DNA of 64,000 bases from Anaerolineaceae bacterium. Its GTDB lineage: Bacteria; Chloroflexota; Anaerolineae; Aggregatilineales; Phototrophicaceae. The stretch spans positions 62,001-126,000 of the forward strand of contig JACKCH010000015.1 of the NCBI GenBank assembly GCA_020634115.1, read 5' to 3'. Each line of letters begins with the position of its first letter. Within the stretch, counting starts at the first letter, position 1. This document shows, one piece after another, positions 25,621 to 34,354 of this stretch. Under the pieces are notes generated by a model. It had not been told where the DNA came from. It did not search any database and saw only the letters and a list, made by a program, of their open reading frames with translations. The position numbers were made by a program, and so were the translations under genes.

Positions 25621-26751
25621 TTACGCCCCTGGTGGGGTGCCGTAGTCTCCGGAACTATAGACATACACATAGCTGATGATGTCCCCGTTAAGGTTGGGCG
25701 TGGCGGCAGCCGTCCAGTCGAAGATATAGCGGGCGTCGCTGATTGTCAGGTTGACGCAGCCGTGACTGTGCCGGTAGCCAAACAGGTCATGCCAGTACGT
25801 GCCATGTAGGCTGATGCTGCCGTCAAAATACATCACCCAGGGGACACTTTGCAGGGCATAGGCGCTGGGCGCCCCGGTTGCGCCGGACATCGCATCACGC
25901 GGCAATTTCGCCCAGATGGTGAACAGTCCTTCATTGGTGGCGAAATCCTTCACCCCACTGGCGATTAACGTGGCGAACACCGGGCGGTCATCCTCGTAAG
26001 CAATCAGGGTTTGCTCATACAGGTCTACCCCTACCCAGTGACCAGAGACACCTTCTGGGCGTACAATCGGTTTGACTTTGGCGACAAACGTCTGTTTAAG
26101 CCACTGGTTGGGGCCGATCATGTACCAGCGCCAGCCGTCACTGTCATAGGCTTCGGCAAAAATCGTCACCAGATCGTAGCGGTGGGTCAGATAGCCACTT
26201 TCCGCCACGCCGGGGCCGCCCGGTTCGAGCGAGGCGTAAATCCCGGTGGTATCCAGCACCCAGGCGAAGGTCTGCGTCCAGCCTTCGGGAATTTCCACGC
26301 CGGTGAAATATGAGGGTTCAGCGGAACGGGCGTTGGCCTGCTCACGGGAAATCCATTCACCGCCCTCGATCTGCAACCAGCCGTCTACGCTGGCATCAAT
26401 CGCGTTAATAAAGTTATACCCGGCGGGAATCTGGCCGGTAACGCCGCCGCCCGGCGCATCATACTTGGTCACGGCGTCCGGCCCGACCTGCCAGAAATTG
26501 TAGGTATCCAGGGTGGTACGATCCTGGTTGACGTTTTCGAGTTTCGGGCGCGGCGATTCTTCAATCAACGCCAGGCAGTCCGCGCTGGCCGACTGGCCGG
26601 GGACATAGGCGCAACCATCCGGCTCGGTGAAAATGTAGCCGGTAGGGATCATGTGTTCCGGCGTAGCTTCCTGCGCGCTCACCACGCCCACCGCTACCGC
26701 TGCCAACAAGCTGACTAACAATACACATCCAATTCGAGGGGATAACCGCAT
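25621..26751 (-). CDS. secreted L,D-transpeptidase (YkuD family)
   Basis: This 376-residue protein has a signal peptide (cleavage near A-Q-E at 27) and a C-terminal YkuD catalytic domain. Its active-site motif S-H-G-C-V-N has H330 and catalytic C332. The central region contains two SH3-like or GW-like repeats with W-Y-M-I-G-P-N-Q-W-L. Such enzymes cross-link peptidoglycan or attach proteins using L,D-linkages. Together with murQ/anmK this implies the organism makes and remodels a conventional muramic-acid wall. The start ATG has only a weak ribosome site. Confidence 0.9.
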   Translation of the reverse strand: MRLSPRIGCVLLVSLLAAVAVGVVSAQEATPEHMIPTGYIFTEPDGCAYVPGQSASADCLALIEESPRPKLENVNQDRTTLDTYNFWQVGPDAVTKYDAPGGGVTGQIPAGYNFINAIDASVDGWLQIEGGEWISREQANARSAEPSYFTGVEIPEGWTQTFAWVLDTTGIYASLEPGGPGVAESGYLTHRYDLVTIFAEAYDSDGWRWYMIGPNQWLKQTFVAKVKPIVRPEGVSGHWVGVDLYEQTLIAYEDDRPVFATLIASGVKDFATNEGLFTIWAKLPRDAMSGATGAPSAYALQSVPWVMYFDGSISLHGTYWHDLFGYRHSHGCVNLTISDARYIFDWTAAATPNLNGDIISYVYVYSSGDYGTPPGA

Positions 26752-26893
26752 AGATTATGTCGCTCCGATAGATTGTCTACTCATGGTGTAACCGCCCCAC
26801 ATCATATCATGACCTGGGCGCAAAAAGGTAGCGGGCATGTGAGGCTGACCTCAAAAACGGTTTTGCATGTCGTGACTTCACGAGTATGCTTTT

Positions 26894-27430
26894 TTACGGT
26901 AGTTCAATGGAAAGGATATAGCGCCAGCGCGTGGTGTAATAGACGACGACTTCATGATTGGCGACTTCAGCTTGATTCAGCAAGAAATAATCGTGTTGAA
27001 AAATAGAAAACTTCTGACCGCCCACCGAGAAATAATGCTCTGTGGGTTTGTTCCCCTCGCGGATTAACTGAATTCTGCCACGAACTTTCTGAAAAGCGCC
27101 ATCACGAATGGTGCGGTACATCCGAGTACGATTGTAGATCATGATGATCCAGAGAATTCCCCCAATGACGACCATCGTAATCACCAGTCCCAGCCACATT
27201 TCAAGCAGCGGTATCCCCTCATGAAGGGCGGCAGCAGTGCTGCCGACCAGACCGACTGCCGCAAAAATCAGAAGCCCTATCCACAACGTTCGGGAGTCGT
27301 CATGATGTTTGCGCTCCATACGTTGTTTCTGCGCTTCAGACATTTTCCCCTTATGGTTGGCCGCAATATCCGCGTCGGTGAACTCAAAAACCTGGCCTAG
27401 CACGCCCTTTATATCGTGAAGATTGTTCAT
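26894..27430 (-). CDS. small membrane protein of unknown function
   Basis: This 178-residue protein starts M-N-N-L-H-D-I-K-G. It has a hydrophilic N-terminus rich in K, H and M (residues 20-50), two adjacent transmembrane helices at about 50-110 and a C-terminal basic domain rich in aromatic residues (W-R-Y-I-L-S-I near the end). No family was recognised. An upstream in-frame extension to 27574 overlaps the CMD gene in another frame and was not used. It follows the AhpD-like gene in the same direction, so the two may share a transcript. This is a hypothetical protein. Confidence 0.6.
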   Translation of the reverse strand: MNNLHDIKGVLGQVFEFTDADIAANHKGKMSEAQKQRMERKHHDDSRTLWIGLLIFAAVGLVGSTAAALHEGIPLLEMWLGLVITMVVIGGILWIIMIYNRTRMYRTIRDGAFQKVRGRIQLIREGNKPTEHYFSVGGQKFSIFQHDYFLLNQAEVANHEVVVYYTTRWRYILSIELP

Positions 27431-27509
27431 CCATTGCACCCACTCTGTAAAGCCGGGAAACCCGCAAACCAACGACAGCGACCACAAGCCAGCGTGTAAC
27501 GCCCCCGGC

Positions 27510-28091
27510 TCACCCGTTGCCTCTGAAGCGTCCCAAAATCCAGTTGATGAGGATGGCCGGGACAAAAACGACAATGCCGAATACCCCGCCGAGTTCCTGC
27601 CCGAATGAACTGCCGGGAAACGGTTTGCCCCGCAAGCGGCTTTGCAGCGCGTCGAACATCAGGCCGTACACATTCCCGAACATAATCATGCGGATCGCCG
27701 CCAGGATATACCCCGCCATGTCCGCGCCGTATTCCATGACGACCCGCTGGTAGGCAGCGGCGTCGTAATGACCGCTGGTTTCGGCGTAATGCTCGGCAAA
27801 CACCAGCGCCACAGCTTCAGCGGCGGGGGCGTCGGCAAAGTCACCGCTTAACAGGTGGTGAATCTCATCCTGGCTCATACCCTCTTTGAGCGCCAGTCCG
27901 GTATGGAAATAACTGCAATAACGGCAGCCGTTCACATGCGTCACGGCCAGCATAATCCGCTCCATGAACGCTTTGCTCATCTGGCCGCTGCGCCGGGACG
28001 CGACCATGCCCCGTGCCGAACGCAGCGCCTGTTCCAGCACCCGGTATGATGTAGCAATATCGAAGACTCGTGGTTGAAGTGCCAGACTCAT
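27510..28091 (-). CDS. carboxymuconolactone decarboxylase/AhpD-like protein
   Basis: This 193-residue helical protein of the CMD/AhpD superfamily has the redox motif C56-R-Y-C59 followed by H63, the AhpD-type thiol pair that reduces peroxiredoxins, often through lipoyl proteins. The last 40 residues are an extra hydrophobic C-terminal segment, so it may be membrane-associated. It lies 131 bases downstream of hypE on the same strand and could be the last gene of the hydrogenase cluster. AhpD takes electrons from lipoylated proteins in mycobacteria, which is worth noting beside a lipoyl carrier, but the link here is inference. Confidence 0.8.
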   Translation of the reverse strand: MSLALQPRVFDIATSYRVLEQALRSARGMVASRRSGQMSKAFMERIMLAVTHVNGCRYCSYFHTGLALKEGMSQDEIHHLLSGDFADAPAAEAVALVFAEHYAETSGHYDAAAYQRVVMEYGADMAGYILAAIRMIMFGNVYGLMFDALQSRLRGKPFPGSSFGQELGGVFGIVVFVPAILINWILGRFRGNG

Positions 28092-28222
28092 AGTTCTCTC
28101 TGATTGGGATACCATGCGACGAATGGGCGGCCTCACGCAAAGTCTTGCCGGGCGTCCCTCAAGATAGATAGCCTGTAGTGGTGCTTTATTACCTGGTGGG
28201 CGCTATGTTTTGGGTTTTCGAC

Positions 28223-29296
28223 CTAGCAAATGCGCGGCAGCAGTTCGCCCGTCGGGAGGTCTACCACGCGGGTCGCGCCGATGCCGGTACGCGCCAGCAC
28301 GATACGCGGGTGCGCCTCCACCACCTTACCGATGATGGCCGCGTTCCGCCCCAGGGGGTGCGCCTGCATCGCAGCTAAGACCGCTTCAGCCTGTTCCGCC
28401 GGGAGGATGGCGACCAGCTTGCCCTCGTTGGCGACATACAGCGGGTCTAAACCGAGCATCTCACAGGCCGCCTGCACCGCCAGGTTGACCGGCACGCGAT
28501 TTTCCTCAAATTCGATGCCCACGCCGGATGCTGTCGCCAACTCGTTCAGCACAGCGGAGAGGCCCCCGCGTGTGGCGTCGCGCAGCACATGAATCTCTTT
28601 GGTGACCGCCAGCATGTCCGCGACCAGTCCGTGTAAGGAAGCCGTGTCGCTGCTGATTTCCGACTCGAAGCCCAGCCCTTCCCGCACCGACATAATGGTG
28701 ACGCCATGATCGCCCATCGTGCCGCTGACGAGAACCGCGTCGCCGGGACGCGCCCGGTTCGCGCCGATCTGCACGCCGTCGGGAATGACGCCGATTCCGG
28801 TGGTGTTGATAAACAGCCCGTCGCCATGCCCGCGATTCACGACTTTGGTGTCCGCCGCGATGACTTTGACATCCGCCGTTTCCGCCGCCGCGCCGAAGGC
28901 CGTCATAATCCGCCCCAGGTCGTCCAGCGGCAGCCCCTCTTCCAGGATAAACCCAGCGCTTAGATAGAGTGGTGTCGCGCCGCTCATGGCGACATCGTTC
29001 ACCGTGCCGTTGACCGCCAGTTCCCCGATATTCCCGCCGGGGAAAAACAGCGGACTAATCACAAACGAGTCGGTGCTGACCGCCAACCGGGGCGTCCCGT
29101 TCGCACCGTTCAGGTCAAATACGGTGGAATCGCCAAACTGGTTGAGCAGGTCGTTCTGGATCAGCGGGGCGAACAGGTGCGCGATGAGGTCGGCCATCAT
29201 CTTGCCGCCGCTGCCATGCCCCATCACCACCGTCGGATAATTACGCAGCGGGGCGGGACACACCCAACCGGAAAGGTTCAACGATTCGTCGCTCAT
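28223..29296 (-). CDS. hypE: hydrogenase maturation protein HypE
   Basis: This 357-residue AIR-synthase-like protein converts the carbamoylated C-terminal cysteine into thiocyanate, the cyanide donor for the [NiFe] centre. The G-H-G-S-G-G-K start of the AIRS domain, D-S-T-V-F-D-L and the terminal P-R-I-C with the acceptor cysteine C357 at the very end are all present. The ATG at 29296 overlaps the hypD stop (ATGA), which fixes the start against a 59-residue upstream extension. It is the last of six hyp genes. Confidence 0.95.
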   Translation of the reverse strand: MSDESLNLSGWVCPAPLRNYPTVVMGHGSGGKMMADLIAHLFAPLIQNDLLNQFGDSTVFDLNGANGTPRLAVSTDSFVISPLFFPGGNIGELAVNGTVNDVAMSGATPLYLSAGFILEEGLPLDDLGRIMTAFGAAAETADVKVIAADTKVVNRGHGDGLFINTTGIGVIPDGVQIGANRARPGDAVLVSGTMGDHGVTIMSVREGLGFESEISSDTASLHGLVADMLAVTKEIHVLRDATRGGLSAVLNELATASGVGIEFEENRVPVNLAVQAACEMLGLDPLYVANEGKLVAILPAEQAEAVLAAMQAHPLGRNAAIIGKVVEAHPRIVLARTGIGATRVVDLPTGELLPRIC

Positions 29297-30411
29297 GATT
29301 GTTCCTCCCCGGCCATCGCCGCCTGGAATCGCCCATAACGATAGTACGCGGCGCACGCCCCCTCGGATGAAACCATTGTCGCGCCCAGCGGTGACTGCGG
29401 CGTACACTCCTTGCCGAAGGCGGGGCATTCGTGTGGCTTCTTCAGCCCTTGCAGGATTTGTCCACTGATGCACAGCGGCGATTCTTCGGTGGTGATAGCC
29501 TTCACTTCCGGGAAACGCGCCTCGGCGTCATAGGCCTGATACGGTTCACGCAGCCGGTAGCCGCTCATGGGGATCGTCCCGATGCCGCGCCACTTACGAT
29601 CACACAGTTCAAACACCTCGTTAATCGTCTTTTGCCCCGGCACGTTGCCCTCACGGGTGACGGTACGCGAATAGGCGTTTTCGACTTCGCCGCGCCCTGC
29701 CTCAAGCTGCTTGACCGTCATCAGGATGCCTTTTGCCAGGTCTACCGGCTCGAACCCGGTCACGACCATCGGCACATGGTATTTCGCCGTCAGCAGTTCA
29801 TACTCCCAATAGCCCATCACGGCGTTGACATGCCCCGGCGCGAGGAAACCATCCACGCGCACATCCTTGCTTTCCAGCAGTGCGGAGATGACCGGCGGCA
29901 CGGTGACATGCGAGACGAGTACCGAATAGTTGTGGATACCGAGGGCTTTGGCCTGAAAAACCGACATGGCATTGGCCGGGGCGGTGGTTTCAAAGCCCAC
30001 CGCGAAGAATACCACCTCTTTATCCGGGTTGGCCTGCGCCATCTTGACGGCATCCAGCGGCGAATAGACCATGCGCACATCGCCCCCGGCAGCTTTCACG
30101 CTGAACAGGTCTTTTTCCGAGCCGGGGACGCGCAGCATATCGCCATAGGATGTGAAAATCACGTTCGGCATGGCGGCGATGGTCACAGCCTTATCCACCA
30201 GTTCGAGTGGAGTCACGCACACCGGGCAGCCCGGCCCGTGAATCAGTTCGATTTCCGGCGGCAGCAGTTGGTCGAGGCCGCTCTTGAGGATCGAGTGGGT
30301 TTGCCCGCCGCACACTTCCATGATGTGCCAGGGGCGGGTGACAGTGGCGGCGATTTCGGCCAGCAAGTGCCGGGTAATGTCGCCGTCGCGGTATTCATCC
30401 AGGTGTTTCAT
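29293..30411 (-). CDS. hypD: hydrogenase maturation protein HypD
   Basis: This 372-residue [4Fe-4S] scaffold holds the Fe(CN)2CO unit with HypC. The motifs C-G-G-Q-T-H-S near 34, G-P-G-C-P-V-C-V-T near 60-67 and the C-terminal cluster-binding cysteines in C-I-S-G-Q-I-L-x-G and H-E-C-P-A-F-G-x-x-C-T are present. Its stop codon overlaps the hypE start by four bases. It is separated from hypF by 285 bases containing a family A repeat, so the hypDE pair may need its own promoter or read through it. Confidence 0.95.
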   Translation of the reverse strand: MKHLDEYRDGDITRHLLAEIAATVTRPWHIMEVCGGQTHSILKSGLDQLLPPEIELIHGPGCPVCVTPLELVDKAVTIAAMPNVIFTSYGDMLRVPGSEKDLFSVKAAGGDVRMVYSPLDAVKMAQANPDKEVVFFAVGFETTAPANAMSVFQAKALGIHNYSVLVSHVTVPPVISALLESKDVRVDGFLAPGHVNAVMGYWEYELLTAKYHVPMVVTGFEPVDLAKGILMTVKQLEAGRGEVENAYSRTVTREGNVPGQKTINEVFELCDRKWRGIGTIPMSGYRLREPYQAYDAEARFPEVKAITTEESPLCISGQILQGLKKPHECPAFGKECTPQSPLGATMVSSEGACAAYYRYGRFQAAMAGEEQS

Positions 30412-30517
30412 GGTGGATTCCTTTGCGCTTTCCCGTAGGGGAGAGTCTCAAACCTTTCCCCATATCTGTCAAGTTAAAACACACCCCACTCATTTTCAGG
30501 GGATGTCTTTGGTCTTT

Positions 30518-30655
30518 AACCCCCTCTAAATCTCCCCCGCCAGCAGGGGCGACTTGCCGGTTCTGTTTGACCTGCTCCCTCCCCGTTTGCGGGGAGGGCT
30601 GGGGAGGGGTCAACAAGCAATGTTGGCATCAGGCGAATTGGATGCGATGACCCTG
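30518..30655 (-). repeat. family A repeat, right-half copy, between hypF and hypD
   Basis: Starts at the conserved TAACCCCCTCTAAATCTCCC block and runs through CTCCCCGTTTGCGGGGAG and the right end GATGCGATGACCCTG. The left terminal repeat is missing. It occupies the only long gap inside the hyp gene block (30412-30696, 285 bases). Strand is arbitrary; the block reads in the plus direction. Confidence 0.65.
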
Positions 30656-30696
30656 CCACTGGGGATTACCGCTCTAACAATCGCCTAAATTGACTG

Positions 30697-32964
30697 TTAT
30701 TTACCGGATGCAGCCCGAACCCCCGCAATCACCGCCTGACCGAGCGCCAGCCCGCCGTCGTTGGGCGGGACGAGCCGGTGCGTGTACACGGTGAACCCGG
30801 CCTCGCGCAGCAGCGGCAGTGTCTTGCCCAGCAACGTCACGTTCTGGAAGACTCCGCCGCTCAGAGCGACTTCATGCAGGCCGTAACGCGCTTCCAATTC
30901 CAGGCAGACATCACGGATCATGGCGGCGACACTGTTGTGAAACCGCGCCGCGATCACCGCCGGAGACACCCCGGCCCGCCAGTCCACCACGACTCCCTGA
31001 ATTGCCGGGGCGCTGTCCACCTGTCCACCATCCATCGTAAATGGATACGCGCCGGGTTCGTCGGGGGCGACTGCCGCTTCGAGTTCAATTGCGGCCTGCC
31101 CCTCATACGTCGCCACCTGGCAGATGTCCAGCAGCGCGGAAACCGCGTCGAACAGCCGCCCCACGCTCGATGTGAGCGGCGCGTTCAGCCCACGCTCGGA
31201 CTGAATGGTGACGGTGTGACGCTCTTTTTCGGAGAGTGCAACCAGCGGGGGCAAATCGTCCTCCGGCGGGACACCTGATGCCAGCAGGTAACTCAGGCCG
31301 ATGCGGGCAGGCTTGCGCGTCGCCGCGTCACCACCGGGCAGGCGCACCGGTTTGAGATAGGCGGGGCGCTCGAAACCGGCGTAATCCGCGACGAGGAACT
31401 CCCCACCCCAGATCGTGCCGTCCGTGCCGTAGCCTGTGCCGTCGAAACACACGCCGATCACTGGGCGCTCCCCCGTTAAGCCGTGTTCGGCCATCACCGC
31501 CGCGATATGGGCGTGATGGTGCTGCACGACCACCGCCGGGATGCCCGCCGCCGCCCGTTCCTGAGCGTAGCGCGTGGCGCGGTAGTCGGGGTGCAGGTCG
31601 TAGACGATGATTTCCGGTGTGATGCGGAACAACCGCTCAAAATGGGTGATGCCGCTTTCAAAAGAGCGCAGCGTTTCGTAGTTATCCATATCCCCGATAT
31701 GGTGACTCATAAAAGCGTAGTTTTCCCGCGTGAGGCAGAACGTGTTCTTCAGTTCCCCGCCCACCGCCAGAATCGGCGGCAGGTCGAACGGCAGGCGCAC
31801 CGGGTACGGCGCATAGCCGCGTGACCGCCGCAACGGGAGTTCGCCGCCTTCAAAAGCCCGCATCACCGAGTCGTCGGTGCGGATGTGAATGTCGCGGTTG
31901 TGCATCAGGAAGGCATCCGCCAACCCGGCGAGCCGTTCACGGGCGGCGGCGTTATCAGTGACGATGGGTTCTTCCGACAGGTTGCCGCTGGTCATCACGA
32001 GCGGCGGCACCCCTTCATCCAGCAGCAGCACATGCAGCGGCGTATAGGGCAGCATCACGCCCAGCGTAGCCTGTCCCGGCGCGACTTCCGGCGCGATACG
32101 GGTATCTCCCCTCCGGCGATTCAGCAGCACAATCGGGCTGGCCGGGGACTTGAGCAGTTTGGCTTCGGCCTCCGAAACCGTGCAGTGCTGGCGAATCATG
32201 TCGAGGTCGGCCATCATGAGCGCGAACGGTTTGGCGGCGCGCCCTTTGCGGCGGCGCAGTTCGGCTACTGCAACCGGATTGGTGGCGTCACACGCCAGGT
32301 GAAAGCCGCCCAGCCCCTTAACCGCCACGATAGCCCCCTGTTGGAGCAGCACCACTGTCCTATGTAGCGCGTCGTCCCCGTGTATCGGAGCGCCGTCCTG
32401 TTCGAGCCACACTTCCGGCCCACAGGCCGCGCAGGCTACCGGCTGGGCATGAAAACGGCGGTCTGCCGGGTCGTGGTACTCGGCGGCACAGTCCGGGCAG
32501 AGAGGGAAATCCGCCATTGTTGTCAGCGGGCGGTCATAGGGAATGTCTTTGATGAGCGTAAAACGTGGCCCGCAGTGGGTACAGTTGATGAACGGGTAGC
32601 GGTAGCGCCGGTCAGCCGGGTCGCGCAGTTCGCGCAGGCAGTTATTACAGATAGCGATGTCGGCGGAGATGGGCTGGAAAGCGCCTTCTAGTGCCGCGCT
32701 TGCTTGAATCTCAAACGCCGGATAGACCTCGGTTGCTGTGTCCTGGGCGGTCAGGCTGTCAATGCGTGCCAGCGGGGGCGCTTCTGTGGTGAGGGCGGCG
32801 ACGAAGGCTTGCAGGGCTTCCGGCGTCCCTTCGGCGCGAATATCCACCCCGGCGGAGGTATTGCGCACCCAGCCGACCAGCCCATGCTGCCGGGCCAGGT
32901 TGTAAACAAAGGGGCGGAAACCCACCCCTTGCACCACACCCGTAATATGTATCGCCTTTCCCAT
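30697..32964 (-). CDS. hypF: carbamoyltransferase HypF
   Basis: This 755-residue protein makes the carbamoyl group transferred to HypE. The order is as expected: an N-terminal acylphosphatase domain (V-Q-G-V-G-F-R-P at 11-18), two C-x2-C zinc finger pairs (C-x2-C..C-x2-C at about 105-155), a YrdC-like domain (G-G-F-H-L-A-C-D near 220) and a Kae1-like C-terminal domain with H-H-H-A-H near 485. Length matches E. coli HypF. The start is 20 bases downstream of the hypB stop. No frameshift is seen. Confidence 0.95.
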   Translation of the reverse strand: MGKAIHITGVVQGVGFRPFVYNLARQHGLVGWVRNTSAGVDIRAEGTPEALQAFVAALTTEAPPLARIDSLTAQDTATEVYPAFEIQASAALEGAFQPISADIAICNNCLRELRDPADRRYRYPFINCTHCGPRFTLIKDIPYDRPLTTMADFPLCPDCAAEYHDPADRRFHAQPVACAACGPEVWLEQDGAPIHGDDALHRTVVLLQQGAIVAVKGLGGFHLACDATNPVAVAELRRRKGRAAKPFALMMADLDMIRQHCTVSEAEAKLLKSPASPIVLLNRRRGDTRIAPEVAPGQATLGVMLPYTPLHVLLLDEGVPPLVMTSGNLSEEPIVTDNAAARERLAGLADAFLMHNRDIHIRTDDSVMRAFEGGELPLRRSRGYAPYPVRLPFDLPPILAVGGELKNTFCLTRENYAFMSHHIGDMDNYETLRSFESGITHFERLFRITPEIIVYDLHPDYRATRYAQERAAAGIPAVVVQHHHAHIAAVMAEHGLTGERPVIGVCFDGTGYGTDGTIWGGEFLVADYAGFERPAYLKPVRLPGGDAATRKPARIGLSYLLASGVPPEDDLPPLVALSEKERHTVTIQSERGLNAPLTSSVGRLFDAVSALLDICQVATYEGQAAIELEAAVAPDEPGAYPFTMDGGQVDSAPAIQGVVVDWRAGVSPAVIAARFHNSVAAMIRDVCLELEARYGLHEVALSGGVFQNVTLLGKTLPLLREAGFTVYTHRLVPPNDGGLALGQAVIAGVRAASGK

Positions 32965-32984
32965 TAGCGCAGCTTCTATCCCGG

Positions 32985-33650
32985 TTACACTTTGTTCTGC
33001 ATGACCTGTTCGTAGAGCCAGTCCGTCCAGTCGGTCAGACCTTCGCCGGTTACACAGGAAATTGGGAATGTCTTTACGCCAGGATTGAGCATCTCCACCC
33101 CCGCGATGAAATAGTCCATGTCGAATTTGACATACGGCAGCAGGTCTACCTTGTTGATGATGACGGCATCCACGCCCCGGTACATCGGCGGGTACTTATA
33201 CGGCTTGTCGTCGCCTTCGGGGATGCTGGCGATCAACACGCTGCGGTGCGTGCCGAGTTTGAAGCTGGAGGGACAGATCAGATTGCCCACATTTTCCACA
33301 ATAATCAGGTCTAGCTCATCAAGCTTCATTTCCGGCAGCGCGGTAGACAGCATCACCGCGTCCAGGTGACAGTTCCCACCGGTATTGATCTGGATGGCCT
33401 GCATCCCGGCGGCGGCGGCGCGATCCGCGTCAATCGTGGTGGCGATGTCGCCATCCACCATCCCCAGGCGCAGCCGGTCTTTGAGTAAATTCTGGGTCGC
33501 CACGATGGTGCTGGTTTTGCCCGCACCGGGTGACGACATGATGTTGACGGCAAACACGCCTGCGTCATCCAGCAAACGCCGGTTTTGTCCTGCAAGTTGA
33601 TCGTTGGCTGAGAGGATTTCCTCGACAACCGATACCTGTATGGTTTTCAT
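32985..33650 (-). CDS. hypB: nickel-inserting GTPase HypB
   Basis: This 221-residue GTPase delivers nickel with HypA. The Walker A motif S-S-P-G-A-G-K45-T-S lies at 39-47, the metal site C94-H95 and C126 are present and N-K-V-D (guanine specificity) is near 174. It lacks the N-terminal histidine-rich stretch and the high-affinity CxxCGC site found in some HypB proteins, so it is the compact form. The stop of hypC is four bases upstream, so the genes are tightly packed. Confidence 0.95.
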   Translation of the reverse strand: MKTIQVSVVEEILSANDQLAGQNRRLLDDAGVFAVNIMSSPGAGKTSTIVATQNLLKDRLRLGMVDGDIATTIDADRAAAAGMQAIQINTGGNCHLDAVMLSTALPEMKLDELDLIIVENVGNLICPSSFKLGTHRSVLIASIPEGDDKPYKYPPMYRGVDAVIINKVDLLPYVKFDMDYFIAGVEMLNPGVKTFPISCVTGEGLTDWTDWLYEQVMQNKV

Positions 33651-33653
33651 GTG

Positions 33654-33965
33654 TTAATTTTCACCGACCTCGTTATTCACACCGTCGTTCGGGCGGATTT
33701 CCAGCGATTCAGCCGCCACATCCAGCCCCAGTTCGGCATCCAATTCACCCATCTGACGCAGCAGTTCGAGCGTCTGGAAGGCTTCTTCCTCGTCTACTTT
33801 GCTGATGGCAAACCCCACATGAATCATGGTGTAGTCGCCTATTTGCGGGTCTTCCAGGTACGCCAGGCAGACTTCTTTGACAATCCCGCCAAAATCCACC
33901 TTGCCCATCGGCAGGCCAGCGAGTTCATACATCTCGGTAATTTTTCCTGGTATCGCCAGGCACAT
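33654..33965 (-). CDS. hypC: hydrogenase maturation chaperone HypC
   Basis: This 103-residue HypC/HupF-family protein has the essential N-terminal C2 in M-C-L-A-I-P-G-K-I, which binds the iron precursor with HypD. The ATG at 33965 is required because the Cys must follow Met. An in-frame upstream extension of 13 residues is not used. It is followed by hypB four bases later. The acidic C-terminus is longer than in E. coli HypC (90 residues). Confidence 0.93.
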   Translation of the reverse strand: MCLAIPGKITEMYELAGLPMGKVDFGGIVKEVCLAYLEDPQIGDYTMIHVGFAISKVDEEEAFQTLELLRQMGELDAELGLDVAAESLEIRPNDGVNNEVGEN

Positions 33966-34000
33966 GATCCATTGTCCTTTCGTTTGGCCGTTGTGCGGCG

Positions 34001-34354
34001 TCAATCATCATCTGTCTCAATATCCAGCGCGTCAAGCCGGAACTCGTCCCCGGCAGCAACCTGCACCCGGGTGCTATGGCAGTTCGGGCAGGCGAGTGTG
34101 CCTTTTTCTGGCAGGTAAGTGTTGCCACATTCAAAACACACCATGCGGGTCGGTACCCGTTCAAAATGCAGGGTCGCACCCTCCGCAATCGTCCCCCGGC
34201 TGATGATGTCCCAGTAAAATTGAATCGAATCATCTATGATGGAGGACAGATCGCCGATTACCAGGTACAGGTGCGTGATGCGTTTCGCGTCATTCTGGTC
34301 GCCATAGCGGAGGGCGATCTCCAGAATGCTCTGCGTGACCGGAAGCTCATGCAC
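34001..34354 (-). CDS. hypA: hydrogenase nickel incorporation protein HypA
   Basis: This 117-residue protein carries nickel with HypB. Starting at the GTG codon 34354 gives M-H-E-L-P-V, which is needed because HypA binds nickel with its N-terminal amine and H2. Upstream ATGs would bury that site. The zinc finger is C73-x2-C76-x12-C89-x2-C92. The GTG start lies inside the 3' end of the LysR gene (overlap 8 bases), so translation is probably coupled to it. Confidence 0.93.
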   Translation of the reverse strand: MHELPVTQSILEIALRYGDQNDAKRITHLYLVIGDLSSIIDDSIQFYWDIISRGTIAEGATLHFERVPTRMVCFECGNTYLPEKGTLACPNCHSTRVQVAAGDEFRLDALDIETDDD

